This document shows, one piece after another, positions 45,668-57,238 of a stretch of 64,000 nt of DNA. The DNA lies in the NCBI GenBank assembly GCA_024180945.1, contig JAKSGN010000002.1, forward strand, positions 1,364,001 through 1,428,000, read 5' to 3'. A model generated the notes under the pieces. It saw only the letters and a list, made by a program, of their open reading frames with translations. It ran no database searches and was not told the origin of the DNA. Numbering within the stretch: position 1 is the stretch's first letter; every line of letters begins with the position of its first letter. The position numbers and the translations under genes are program-made. This DNA comes from Macrophomina tecta (taxonomy: Eukaryota > Ascomycota > Dothideomycetes > Botryosphaeriales > Botryosphaeriaceae).

Positions 45668-46901
45668 TTTTGGCAGATAGGGAGGATCTGCAGAGCTTCA
45701 AACGAATGATCTTTACTGTTTACAGCAGTGATTTGAGACAGGCAAGAAGTGGGAAAAGCACGGCAAATGACACCGGTCTTTTATACTGGTTTATCACGAC
45801 CTTGGAAGCCCCTTACTACAGTACAAAAAGCAATCCGAGAAGGACGCGGATGAATCGGCCGAGCAGGAGACGAATTAGACCGATATGAAGCTCATAAATA
45901 GAGTTAGCATCCACGAGTAATTGCTCCAAGAATCACAAAATGTAGAGGTGGTTTTGCAGCAAGGCCGACACCGCTAATGATTGTGCATGCCGGAGTGTGT
46001 GTGCTAGAAGGGAAGGGTAGACCCAATATGCTTATTATCTCCTACCCTTTATACACAGTTGCATAAGGATCCATGCTCGAATCCGAATAGATTCTCCCAC
46101 GCCGTATTGAATTGCTCTATACTGCAATGGTCTGTTAGCGATGATTTAGGCCCCCATGCCTGAGCCCAAGCTGATTAAAGCCTGCATGGCCGGGGCGCCA
46201 TAACCCTCTACATCTGACCCTTCCTACAAGGCCTCAGCGATCCGCGATACTCCGAGCAGTGAAGATCGGAAGATCGAGATAGTGAACGGTTAGTGTAACA
46301 GGAAATTCCCGACGCTTGATTGCCCCACTCTGCACAACGAGTAAGGGAAGGGCCGCTCGGATTGCTCCTACCGCGCTCTAAAAGTCTATTTTCGTCTGTA
46401 AGGCTAACTGATTGACCTCCTGCCCGCCTCGCACTCGCTTTGGAGGTTCATTGAATTTTCCTTTCTGTGGGAATATTCTTCGAAGGAAAGAATTGGAGAG
46501 GCTGCCACCACGAATTGCTCCCTGTTATTCTTAGATTAGAACTTGTCTTTTTGGGTAGGCATATTGCTACCTGCTCATTTCCCTTGTTATTGCTCAATCG
46601 AAATCAAACATTTCAACGGTGTCGAGCGCGGTGTGGAGGTCGAGTCCTTCATTTCCGACCCCATTCATCGTAGCAAACAAGCGCATTGTCCGCTCAGACT
46701 CGGTCACAATGCCGCGCGCTTGATTGAGTACAACGGACAAACGTGCCGTAGCCGAATTATGAACGTATACACACATATTTATCTTTGCGCCTCGGGACGC
46801 AAGCACCCGCTCGCGAGTCGAACCTCACGCCCGGAACGTGTCTTGACCAGAACTTCGCTCTTTCATTTCCAGCCCATCTTCCCAATGTTAAATTTTTCTC
46901 C
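45668..46901. promoter_or_regulatory. Intergenic, upstream of the secreted protein gene
   Basis: 1.23 kb that must contain the promoter of the cysteine-rich protein and the 3' flank of RUD3. It is less GC-rich than most of the window. Only short frames of no recognisable family. Confidence 0.6.
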
Positions 46902-48822
46902 CTAAGAGATGCCCAACCCCTTCGAGTCACCTGTATTCGTTGGGCTCGTTGCGCTCTCGCGACGGCTAGAATCTCTCGAGCCCTTACCCTCCAGTGCCTC
47001 CTGCTCAAGGAAGTTCTGCCACAACTCGGCTAAGCTCTCCTTGTTTTGCTGCGCGGATGAGGATGAGTGGCCCTCTGATAATAATAGATCGGTGCTCGAA
47101 AGTGAGGGTGTCGAAGGCGTGCGACGGAAAGGTGATAGTGGAACGCGCAGAGTATTGTTTGCGGTCGCGGTGGAACCTGGCCGTGACAGACCGGCTTGCT
47201 CACGCTGCTCTATTGTGGTTGATCAGTATGGGGTCGCTTTTAAATAGATCCATGGATTGTTTGTTATGGACTTACCCTCGTTCCAGCCGAGCAGGGCAGC
47301 AATGAGCTGAAGAACCTGGAACTTCTTGGGGTCGCTTCGATCAAGCGCAAGGAAGTGCAACAGATGGTTCGTGACAATCTGCCTGTCCACATTGTCCTCG
47401 GGCCGGCCTTTGCGTAGGATGCGCAGAGCCTTGGTAAGATGGTCGTTCAGGATTACAGCTTCATGGCGAAGCTTGCCAATCAGCAAATTCTTCTCCTTAA
47501 CTTCCTTCTCGAAAGGCAATGCTCGTTCAAGCTCTTTACGCGTCGTCTCCAAATCGGTCGTTGCCTTTGCAGAGGCTTCCTCGGCGGTGTGCAGCTGTTT
47601 GCGGAGTTCCTCAAGCTGGTTCTGCGAATTCTCGACGATCTCCCGCAGCTCCTTCTTGCGTGCTGCATAGAACTGTTAGCGTCTGTCACGGTGTAATGGA
47701 GCAAATGTATGAGACCTACCATCTTGAATGTCCCGCAGTGCTCTCTGCAGACCGTCGACCGTTGACGTCTGCGTGTCCCTTTCACTAACCGCCCGTTCCA
47801 GAGCTTCTCGCTGGTTGTTCAGCTGGTCCTCAAGTTCGGCCACCCTGTCGCCGAGATTCTCCCTGAGCGATCTCTCCTCCATAGCCAGCACCTCCCAATC
47901 CTGCATGGCTTGTTTCGCCGTCTCGAATTCTTCCCTAGCGTATGCTTCGCGCTGTATTAACTCGTCCCTCTCCTTTATCCAATTCTGTTGCGAAAGAGTA
48001 GCACGGCTGCGCAAGGTCGATATCTCAGAGGCCTGCTCTTCGGTCTGCTTGCGCAGCTGCTCATTGTCGTCGCGTAGTTGACGGTTTTGATCCTCGAGGT
48101 CGTCAACCTGATTGCGCAGGCGCTCAAGCTCCTCGGCATCCTGGCGCATGCGCTCGCCCAGCTGGCTTTTGATGGTGTTGACCTTGCCGCGCAGGTCGCG
48201 GTACTGGTTCTCGGCATGCTCCTTGCTCTTGGCGGCGTCGTCAGCCTGCTGCTTCAGGCCCTGAATGTCCTCCTCGTGCTTGCTCTGGATGGTCTCGAGC
48301 GACTTGCGCAGCTGGGTGACCTCCTCGCGCAGCTCGTCGCGCTCCTTGGCCAACTGGTCGAGGCGGTCGGTGGTGTCCTTGTCCATCGGGGGCTGGTGGA
48401 GGCGGGCACCGTTATGCTGGGGCGTCTGAGGCTCGGACTGGGCAGTCGAAGGCCGGGTGTCAGGGTCGTCGTTCGTGCTCGACTTCTAGAAGCAATTAGC
48501 GAGGGGGCGCAGGTGGCAGGGGGAGGTGCGGGCTGGTACCGCGGCAGCGTGGTCGTCATCTACATCGTCGTCTTGGTCGTGGCCGTCCGGGTCGAGATCG
48601 GGGTGGGGCTGGCCATTGGCGGGCTGGTCGAGGGATCCATGGGGCCTGGGCTGCTTCTTCTTCTTATTCTTCTTCTTGGACTTGGGGCTGGTCGGGGCTG
48701 GCAGCAGGCGGCACTACGACGTCAGCGAGAGAGCTGGGGGAGTTGAGGCTCGATCGGGGGCAGGGGGCGCGCGACGCACCGGCGAGAGGGAGCGATGGGG
48801 CAGTCTCTTGGGTGGGAGACAT
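46902..48822 (-). CDS. RUD3: Golgi matrix coiled-coil protein Rud3 (GRAB domain)
   Basis: Five exons on the minus strand: 48780-48822, 48540-48697, 47720-48485, 47276-47662 and 46902-47209, giving 553 aa. After a short leader comes a lysine cluster (PKSKKKNKKKKQPRPHG), an acidic linker, and about 300 residues of continuous coiled coil (LDQLAKERDELREEVTQLRK onward). The C-terminal GRAB domain carries HLLHFLALDRSDPKKFQVLQ and AALLGWNEEQREQAGL, which binds Arf1-GTP and brings Rud3/GMAP-210 proteins to the cis-Golgi. A Ser-rich tail follows. The acceptor of the first intron (CTGCCAG) is needed because the nearer TAG leads to a stop. An in-frame ATG 12 nt upstream (48834) would add four residues. 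Confidence 0.93.
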
Positions 48823-49485
48823 GTTGGCCTTCATCAGCTGGGAGACGGCGGTGTTGGAGCTGCTGCGCCCGAGGCCTACAGCATACATTGGGGGAGCCCT
48901 GGCGGACCAGTCGTCGTGTCCACAGCGCGGCGGAGAGCGAGCGAACCCTTGCAGCAGCGACGCGCGACCGAGCCGCCAATCCTCCGCCGCCCCCGGCCCG
49001 CCGCCGCAGCTCCTCCACCCACCTCTGTGCCCGCTGCACCCGCAACACCCTCGTCTGCGATACTTTCGCATCGCAGCCTCAACACGCCCTGCCGTCCTGC
49101 CGCGCTCGCCCGTCCGCCCGCTAGGGGCAGCTCTGTGTGCGGATTTGGAATTGTGATGTGACGCTCTCTCCTTCCGCCCGGCCTGATCTGCGCACCCGCT
49201 ACACTCACTAGAAGACTTCCGCTCGCGGGGTAGACGCCATGCGGTTCGCGAGCCATTCGCTCGACGAGCAAGCGTATCTGTTTTGTCAATCTAGCGTCAC
49301 GCCCAGCGAGCCAGAGCATGACCATCCCTCAATTGGTATCGTTAGCTCTCCCCCGACCAAGGCACTGCTCAGCTTAAATTCGGACTGAGCTGCTCTGACC
49401 GTGTTTTCTGTACATATCTTCGAATCAATCTTCCCTCTTTGTGTCTGCCTATCCCTATCCAAATCCTGTTTTTCTGTCTTTGATC
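48823..49485. promoter_or_regulatory. Bidirectional promoter, RUD3 / catalase-like
   Basis: 663 bp between divergent starts. GC-rich on the RUD3 side, T-rich just upstream of the catalase-like ATG (49400-49480). Confidence 0.6.
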
Positions 49486-50714
49486 ATGGCGCCCAACGGC
49501 CACAACGCCAGCCCAGAAGAGCTTGCCAGAAGAAACTACATTCGCTGGGATGCCGAGGGCGTCGAGGAGGCCCCGCCCAATGAGGCTCAGGATATTCAGG
49601 CCGTTGCAGACATGATTAATGAGATCCAGCGTGCCCATTGGAACAACACTCGTCACTGTTACAGTGGAACTCATGCTCGCACTCAGGGCATCGTCAAGGG
49701 CAAATTTATTGTGTCCGAGGACCTGTCGGAGCACCTCAAGCAATCCGAGCTGTTTGAAAAGGGCGGCGAGTATCCTGTTGCATGCCGCTACAGCTCCGAG
49801 CCCGGCGATCCAGGTTTGGATGTGCGTTTACTCCTCTTGACTCACTTTTTTTTAATCCTCCCATTCACTTACACTTCACTGCGTAGGATCGCATCCCCCA
49901 GCCCCGTGGCTTTGCGATGAAGGTATTCAACGTAAAAGGGACGATGTTTGACGCAGGCGCCGGTACCCCAACCCAAGACATCGAATTTAACAGCACCCCT
50001 GTCATAGACCTGGCCGACGCAAAGACAACGCGCGAGATCATTGACCTGCGCATCAAGTACGGCAACAGCCGGCCCGAGCTGTACAAGCATCTGGAGGCTC
50101 GCAATGACACCGACCTCCAGAAGGCGCGCGACGCCGTCCGCAACACGCACCTCGAGAGCACCCGCCAGTACTCGCAGACGGCCTACCGCTTCGGCGACTA
50201 CGTCATGAAGTACTGCCTCGTACCGTCGAGTGAGACTCAGCGTAAGCTGTACGACGAGACTGTCAAGCCAACCGATGGCTCGGACATCCTGCACCGCTGG
50301 CTACAGGCTTTCCATCAAGAGCATGACGCCGAGTATCTTTTCCAGGTCCAGCTGTTGGAGAATCTGGAGGACCAGCCTGTTGAGTACGCCGGAAAGCTGT
50401 GGGATCCGGAGAAGTACCCATGGCAGACAGTGGCAAAGTTGGTTATTCCGAAGCAGGACAGCTTCGACTACGAGCGGAAGGCATTTTGGGAGGACCATAT
50501 CCGTGTCGATCCGTGGCATGGGTTGGTCAGCCTGCAGCCCTTGGGTAGTCCCAATCGTTTGAGGAGAGTTGGTAAGTATAATAGACTCCTGATTTGCTAA
50601 TGGTAGGGGTTGTTAATGTTGGATATAGTGTACCCTGCCAGCAGCAATCTGCGTCGCAAGATGAATGGACGGAAGGAGGTCAACGTGAAGACGATTGATG
50701 AAATTCCTAACTAG
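49486..50714 (+). CDS. Minimal catalase-like haem protein
   Basis: Three exons, 49486-49821, 49887-50571 and 50629-50714, encode 368 aa, about 100-130 shorter than a full small-subunit catalase. The distal histidine is likely His63 in GTHARTQGIVKGKF. The haem face includes ACRYSSEPGDPGLDDRIPQPRGFAMKVF. The proximal ligand pattern R-x3-Y is Arg338-Tyr342 in RLRRVVYPASS, created by the last splice. The C-terminal helical and NADPH-binding regions of true catalases are missing. Such minimal catalase-fold proteins include SrpA-like peroxidases and allene-oxide-synthase-like enzymes, so the substrate may be H2O2 or an organic or lipid hydroperoxide. No PTS1 is present (ends EIPN). No signal peptide. 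Confidence 0.9.
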
Positions 50715-52233
50715 ACGTCAACAATTGAGTTGAGTCTGTCACAAGTGCTACATAATTGTCTCCAGATGTTCGGATATATACCAGCTTTGTATTATATTCC
50801 AGCAAAATCTCCGTAGACTGACAGAGACAGCTTGAAATTATGGCATGGATGCCCCGCCAAAGCTATCGGACAAAATGTCATGGCACTTGCATGTCCGGTG
50901 AACTCGCTCGCCTTCACACCTTTTGAATGAACATAGATAAATTTCAAAAGAACTTCGTTTACTACTCCAGAAATCGAAGCTTATCAACTCTTACCGCCTG
51001 GCATCCTTCGTGAAGTTTAGGAGCACTAACCCAAACAAACGGTCACCAACCAAAGGATGGATTCTTTAGCCTCGTCCCAAGGGGACACCACGGACTTGCC
51101 TACTATACAATTCTCAGAGTGGTAAGCAACCTCAACATCAAACGTCACAATGGACATTCACTTGCGCGGTGGTTGGGCCATAGACAGCGTGTCTTAGTCC
51201 GCATCCATGACTTCACCATCTAAACAAGACCCACACATTCCGATCTAGTAGCATCACGTGTGGTCGCACCACTCTCCCTTACAGCCGCGAACTACAAAAC
51301 CCAAGGACGCTCGCTTCTCGTCTAGTTTGTTTCTTCTCCTCAAATACCAAACATGGTCTCCATTAACCCTTGGGTTGTCACTAAGCTGCGTCTCTCATGC
51401 AGTCGAAATTGGCTTTCCACATTCCCGAGCAGACCCAGAATAGTCAGCTGGCCTGGTTGAATCATTTACGTGCCGTATTCTTTCAATGAGGGCCGCGTGT
51501 TCAATCTTCCCGACATGTTATTGTGCTACAGGTGCACATGAGAGGCTCGTTTCTGTCGTAAATGCGGGAATTCCCCACCTGATACAGAGGAGGCAATTGG
51601 GCATGCGCGACCATGACTCGCTGGCTTTGAGAGCTGGAGGAAGGGAGAGTTCAGCTAGAATAGCGTGCGACGCGTCTCGAATCCACGAACAAGAGAAAAA
51701 GCGGTGCATCTACGTCAAGTAAACGAGCAGTCTGCTTGCGCGTCACCTCCCCGCAGAAAATAGTTCCTTGGGAAGCTTTCGGCAGGATAACTGCTGCCAT
51801 GCATCTTGGCACGCGAGGCTGAGCCACGAGATCGCTGCGGCCTGGCGGGCAGGGTGGTTCGGCGGGTGCGAAACAGGGAGCAGGGATGCAAGACCTGAAG
51901 CTGCATAAATGGCACTGCAGGGAATGAGGTGCCCTATCTCTGCATCTCACTGGGGAGTTTAAATGGTCAGGCGGGGCATGCCTTGAGCCAAGCTCTCGGC
52001 GGGGTACAAGTCTCCATCGGCGAAGATATGCCTGTCGTGGTTGCCTAGTAACCTGTACTCGAGGAGGGACCTATTTTTGAGGCCTTCACTGTGGCTGTGT
52101 TGTGGAAGATAGAAGCACACTTAATTTAGCTGCTCTGGATATCGCAAAACCCCACTACGCCAATATGCTCCGGAACGAAGACTCGAAGACCACCGCCATC
52201 CGCTGTTGCGCAGGCCCTAGTCACGGAGACAGC
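50715..52233. other. Convergent intergenic region
   Basis: 1.5 kb between the stops of the catalase-like gene and ATX1; no gene recognised. Confidence 0.65.
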
Positions 52234-52563
52234 TTACACAGCCATGGTCTGGCCGTCCGCCTCGCCCGTGTTGACCTTTTTGCCGGTCTTTTTGATGGTG
52301 TTGAGGACGGTGTCGTAGTCGAGCGATTCGGCGGCAACGACCTCGGCGGTCTGGGAGTCGAGCGAGACGGTGTGCGACTTGACGCCTGCGAGCGTTGCGG
52401 GGTCAGCGACGTGATCGCAGCCAGGGAAGCGGGGCATCCTGCCGGGGGGCAACTGGGGTCTGCGTGGTCCCTTACCATCAAGCTTCTTGAGGACGCGGTC
52501 GACGGCGCCCGAGCAGCCACCGCAGGTCATGGTGATGTTGAACTTGTAGATGTGGTCGGCCAT
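52234..52563 (-). CDS. ATX1: Copper chaperone Atx1
   Basis: Two exons on the minus strand, 52476-52563 and 52234-52385, give 79 aa. A single heavy-metal-associated domain carries the Cu(I) site MTCGGC (12-17); Lys residues typical of Atx1 follow (VLKKLDG, IKKTGKKV). The family delivers copper to the Ccc2-type P-type ATPase in the trans-Golgi. The predicted beta-alpha-beta-beta-alpha-beta order is complete and the size is normal. The 90-nt intron splits the Asp-Gly codon pair (D|G-V-K-S-H). It is divergent from palA by 526 bp. Confidence 0.96.
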   Translation of the reverse strand: MADHIYKFNITMTCGGCSGAVDRVLKKLDGKGPRRPQLPPGRMPRFPGCDHVADPATLAGVKSHTVSLDSQTAEVVAAESLDYDTVLNTIKKTGKKVNTGEADGQTMAV

Positions 52564-53089
52564 TGTGAAGGTATTGGGAGAGCTGCTGCGCGAACGGGTC
52601 AGCGTGGAGTTGGACGGGGTTTCGACGGGGCGGGCGTACTGGGTTCGGAGAAGGAGGTTGTATGGAGATGATTGAAGATGTGTCGAGGGGAATGCGAATT
52701 GTCGCGGGGCAAATGGCGTGCTGCTGAGTTAATAAATAAGGCTCGGACGGCGTAAAGGACAGCGTTACAAATCCACAATCAGCTCGGCCTCTTCGTCCCG
52801 CTGCTTCGCTTGTACACGGTTCCTGCTTGATCACCAGCGTGAAACTTGCTCATGTCACAGCGCTGCTGGCCCGCCCCGCCCCGCGCTGGCTTTGCGGCCA
52901 GAGGTTGATCGGGTTGATTGGCGGCGGCGCTCGCGCTGGGCCCGAGAGCGGGCAGGGCGCAAACGTCACTGCGGCCCAGGGCAAGCGAGTCGCGGGGCCT
53001 CAAGCTGCTCTGCTTTCTGCCATGTGCTGCAACTCTGTAAACACGCCTCCACACCAGCTCCCGCGCCCGAACTAGGGCCTTCCGCAATC
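52564..53089. promoter_or_regulatory. Bidirectional promoter, ATX1 / palA
   Basis: 526 bp between divergent starts. GC-rich centre around 52860-52960. PacC sites (GCCARG) occur by eye in this GC-rich stretch (for example GCCAGAGG at about 52898, only a partial match), but chance matches are expected. Confidence 0.45.
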
Positions 53090-55969
53090 ATGGCCTCGTG
53101 CGTAAGCCGCTTCGTGTGCGCAAGGCCCGCTTGACTGACCCGCCGCTCCCTAGCTACATCCTCCACCTCCCCTTCCGCCGCACCCACTCCGTCACCCTCT
53201 CCGACGCCATCAAGCAGTATATCTCCAGCAAATATGACCAGCATCCAGACATGTTCACCCAGGACCTCGAGGCCATCGACGCCTTGCGATCCGGTGCCAT
53301 ACACGCCGTCGAACCGCACCAGAGCGGCATTCGCAAGCTGCAGGCATACGCGGCCCAACTCGTCTGGATCGGCGGTAAATTTCCGGTCGACGTAGGTGGA
53401 TCTCTGGACGCTAGACCAGCGACTGGCTGACAGGAGTGCGTGCTGTTGCAGATAGGTGTGGACTTCTCCTGGTATCCCGCTTTGGGTTACAACGTTCAGC
53501 GGCCTGGTATGTCCTCTCACGTCTTGATACACCCTGCCGGCACGAGGCTGACACCTGCGGGGGGGAAACAGTGTCGGAGAATAACATCCGCTTCGAATTG
53601 GCCAATGTGCTTTTTAACCTCGCCGCCATGTACTCACAGCTGGCCACCTCCACGAATAGGACAACTGCCGACGGCCTGAAACTCGCATGCAACTACTTTT
53701 GCCTCGCTGCTGGTGTCCTGTCCCATCTCAAGGTCAACGTTATCCCCGATATGCGCTCTAGCCCACCGGAGGATATGGATACCGTGACCCTAGAGAGTCT
53801 GGAGCACTTAATGCTTGCGCAAGCACAGGAGTGTTTTTGGCAGAAAGCAGTGAAGGACGGGTTGAAAGACGCCTCTATTTCAAAGCTCGCCGCCAAGGTG
53901 TCTGACCTGTATTCGGACGCCAGTGATTGGGGGATCAAGTCAGATGCTGTGAGCAGCGAGTGGATACATCACATGGGGGCAAAACACCACCATTTTGCCG
54001 CGGCTGCACAGTACCGGGCTGCTCGAGACTGTTTAGAAAAACGCAAGTATGGCGAGGAGGTCGCCCGTCTGAGAGACAGTTTGGTCTGCGCAAATGAAGC
54101 GCTGAAAGAGGCGCGGTATATCAACAAGACAGTTCTGGGCGACCTGAGCGGGTTGAAAAATAGGGTCACTGAAGATTTGAAGCGCGCCGAAAAAGACAAC
54201 GACATGATTTATCTGCGTACGTTCGGTGCTACGGCGAGTTATGCGGCCTTTGTATCTAACGGATTAATTGCAGAGCCTGTTCCTCCGAAGTCTGAATTGA
54301 AGACGCTTGACCGCGCCACAATGGTGTCTGCAAAGACTCCGAAAGAGGTATCTGATCCTTTGGCCATGCTCGGAGATAACAGCGATCTCGGGCGGCCGCT
54401 GTTCTCCAAACTCGTCCCCTATTCAGTCCACATTGCCGCTAGCATCTACGCCGACCGCAGAGACCGTCTGGTGGCCAAGACAATTGACGAACTGGAGGGG
54501 CTGACCGCGAGAATCCATGAGTATGATTTCGGAACTCCTGGATTGCTCGAAACAAGAAACTAACTCGGGTGCAGGGTGCTGAAAAGCTTAAATCTCCCGG
54601 GTTCTCTCCAAGCCCTCGAAAAGCCGTTGGGTCTGCCGCCTGGGCTTGTTTCACATGCAGAGGAAATACGTCAACAAGATGGACTCAGCCGTTTATATCG
54701 CTCTATTGATGAAACAGAGAAGTTGAAGGAGCAAGATAGAGCAGTCTACCAGGAGGGCGTCGACCACCTCCGTCAGGAGGCGGCTGAAGACGAGCGAACC
54801 AGGAGGAAGTACGGAACGGACCGGTGGAGCCGCGCGCCATCCGCTGACGCAGCACCTAAACTCTACGCGCAAGTCAACGAGATTGACGGCTACCTCAAGT
54901 CGGCTGCCAACAGCGACCAGATCGTCCAGAGCAAGATTAAGGACAGCGAAAGCCACATTCGGCTCCTTTCCGGTACTGACCATGACTTGGAGCAATTCGT
55001 CCCGAGCAGTCGGCGAGTGACCATGACCGCGGCCGTCGAAAGGGAAGCCACAAGCCTCAGGGGCTGCCTTAACGAGATTTCCAGACTAGAAAGCAGAAGG
55101 AAACGCAAGATTGAGGCGCTGAAAGCCAAGGCCAGACAAGATGATATTAGTAAGGCGAATTGTACGGTGGCGCAGTGGAAGATCGCTGAAGACTAATCTA
55201 AGCTCACAGACCCAGAGCTGCTCAAAGAAACCGCTCGGCTCGAACGGGAGTATCCGATGCAGAATATTGAGGCGGTGCAGTTCGAAGACCTCTTCGAGAA
55301 GCGTCTCCACAAGTATGATGTTGACAATGACATGGTTGCCGATGAAGATCAGGAGCAACAGGCCATCATCAAACGCTTGGAGGACGCGAATGCGGCATTT
55401 GTCTCCGCTCGGCGCGGGGATTCTTCGACACGGCAGCGGGAGCAAGCTCTGCAGCAACTGGAGAACGCGTACTTCAAATACAAGGAAATCATCTCGAACC
55501 TGGACGTGGGGCGCAAGTTCTACAACGACCTCGCCAAGATCTGTGGGAGGTTTAGGGACGACTGCCGGAATTTTGCGTACCAGCGAAGAGCAGAGGCCAC
55601 GCAATTCGAAAGGTGAGTGTTGCCAACTGGCACAGTTTATTGTTTCAGACTGGTGAAGACTGACTCGGCGTGTGCTCTAGCGATCTGTCGACGGCCATGT
55701 CGTCGCTGCACCTGCAGCAGGCCAATGCACTGCAGGAGCAGCGGCAGGCGGATCAGGACAACCGACCGTACCCAGCACCAGCGCACGCGGACCAGCCGGC
55801 AATACCCGCGCCGACGCCTACGCGAGCGTCGATAGTGATGGGGCCTACTAATGGGATGTGGACACCGGAAATGCCAATCCGGTTTGGGACGGCGCAGGGC
55901 GGAGATGCCAAGCCTGGGCCAGGGACGGACGCTCGGTGGGATCCGTCAAAGGGGATGAAGTTTGCATGA
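53090..55969 (+). CDS. palA: pH-signalling Bro1-domain protein PalA/Rim20
   Basis: Eight exons: 53090-53097 (8 nt), 53154-53391, 53452-53506, 53572-54216, 54274-54520, 54575-55149, 55210-55612 and 55681-55969, giving 819 aa. The N-terminus SYILHLPFRRTHSVTLSDAI and SSKYDQHPDMF start a Bro1 domain (to about 385), including DFSWYPALGYN and NIRFELANVLFNLAAMYSQL. A coiled-coil V domain follows (about 400-730), then a Pro/Ala/Gln-rich C-terminus. The family (ALIX, Rim20, PalA) binds ESCRT-III Snf7 and the PacC/Rim101 YPxL/I motifs, scaffolding PalB cleavage of PacC at alkaline pH. The intron 54217-54273 is 57 nt and has no in-frame stop, so its retention would insert 19 residues in the Bro1 domain; splicing restores MIYLQPVPPKSELK. 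Confidence 0.95.
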
Positions 55970-57238
55970 GGACGGAGGGGTGTGACAAGCAGCACGATAG
56001 GGTTGCCGCGGCGGACGGCAGCGAGATCCATGCAGGCGTGGCCGCACGTGTCGGGAGGCGGGGCAGCAAGGCTGAAACGAGCGGGAGCTTGCTGGAGGTA
56101 TCGTGGGTAGACAATTGCGTAGACTCAGGCTGTGACTCTTGGACGAGTGCGTTGATGGTGCTAAGAATAGCCCGAAACGCGCGCCGATCACCCGTGGAGG
56201 GCTGGCGACGGGCTCGACATGCTGTGCCTGGCATGCGGCGGGAGCTGGGCAGAGGCGGCGGGAGCACTGTGAGTGGTGGGCGGGGTGGCTGGCCCTGGGA
56301 AATGCGCCTTGAGAGCGCCTTGCCAGAATTACGCTGTGGCAGTGCTGCGCGCGTTTGAGCAGGCCCTCAGACCTCAGCACAGAGGCCCGGCGGCTCGGCT
56401 GCCCTGGCCTGGTGCCTGCCCTCGTGCCTCCGCGCGCGCGTCATTGGCCTGGCGCCCGTTGCGCTCCCGCCCTCGCCGTCTGCTCGCTTTCTCTCTCTCT
56501 CGCGCACGCTGCTGTCCCGTGCACTCCGCCGCACTAGCCACGCATCTTGTCGGGGGGGCGGAGCCAGACGCTGGCTCGTCGCGCGAGTCGGCCGGGTCCC
56601 TATCGCAGCGTAGCGCTCCGCCGTGTCGACTGCTGTCCGCTACAACCCTCGAAAACACATAGAGATCTGCGCGCGCTGCCTGCCTTGCCCCCTCCAGTCC
56701 GCCGTCGTTGGATTACAGTAATAAGTAAGCCAGCTGGCCCGCCGCTCGGCCTAATTCCAGTCCATATCTTACTCTCCAGCCCCCACACTCAGGACCCAGC
56801 CCAACAAGGCACCGTTTCACGCTTCAGACCTCCGCAGCGAGGCCTGCGCTGCGACCCTTCGCGCGCGCAAACTCTCGTCGCACGCCCGCCGACCGCCTGC
56901 CTGCCCGCCCGCCGCGCTCCTCGCTCCTATTTTGGGTGCCCCGCAGCCCGAAGCTTGCTCATCCTGCCCTAGCGGCCTTGGAGCGAACCGCTTATATCGC
57001 ATCGTCGCCAGTCACCACCGACCGCCTCCCACCGCCGCTGCTGCGCCCCCAGGCTGAGTCGCAAGGCCATCCTCACCCACGCCCGGCTCGACTCTCCCGC
57101 CCTTCTCTCCGCCGCGCGTAAGCTCGCGTCTAGCTGTGTGCGCAGCACCCCTCCCGCCTCCCGTGCCCGCCGACTCCACGTCCGAAGCCCATGGTCTGAG
57201 CGCGCCCGCGAGACTCCAGGAAAAGAAACATCGACATC
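55970..57238. promoter_or_regulatory. crzA promoter and long 5' leader
   Basis: 1.27 kb between the palA stop and the crzA ATG. It is GC- and pyrimidine-rich, especially 56400-57200. A minimal upstream ORF (ATG-GTC-TGA, Met-Val-stop) lies at 57191-57199, ending 39 nt before the crzA start. Long out-of-frame openings here (for example 56273-56662) have no family features. Confidence 0.6.
57191..57199 (+). other. Two-codon upstream ORF before crzA
   Basis: ATGGTCTGA, with the context CCC-ATGG that would allow initiation. It lies about 40 nt upstream of the crzA start if the transcript begins further upstream, which is likely but unproven. Such minimal uORFs can reduce translation of the main frame. 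Confidence 0.5.

Noticed and set aside
46795..46825. tRNA-like B-box (GGTTCGACTC on the minus strand)
   Set aside because: The flanking T-stem does not pair and no A-box or acceptor stem is found at the right distance.
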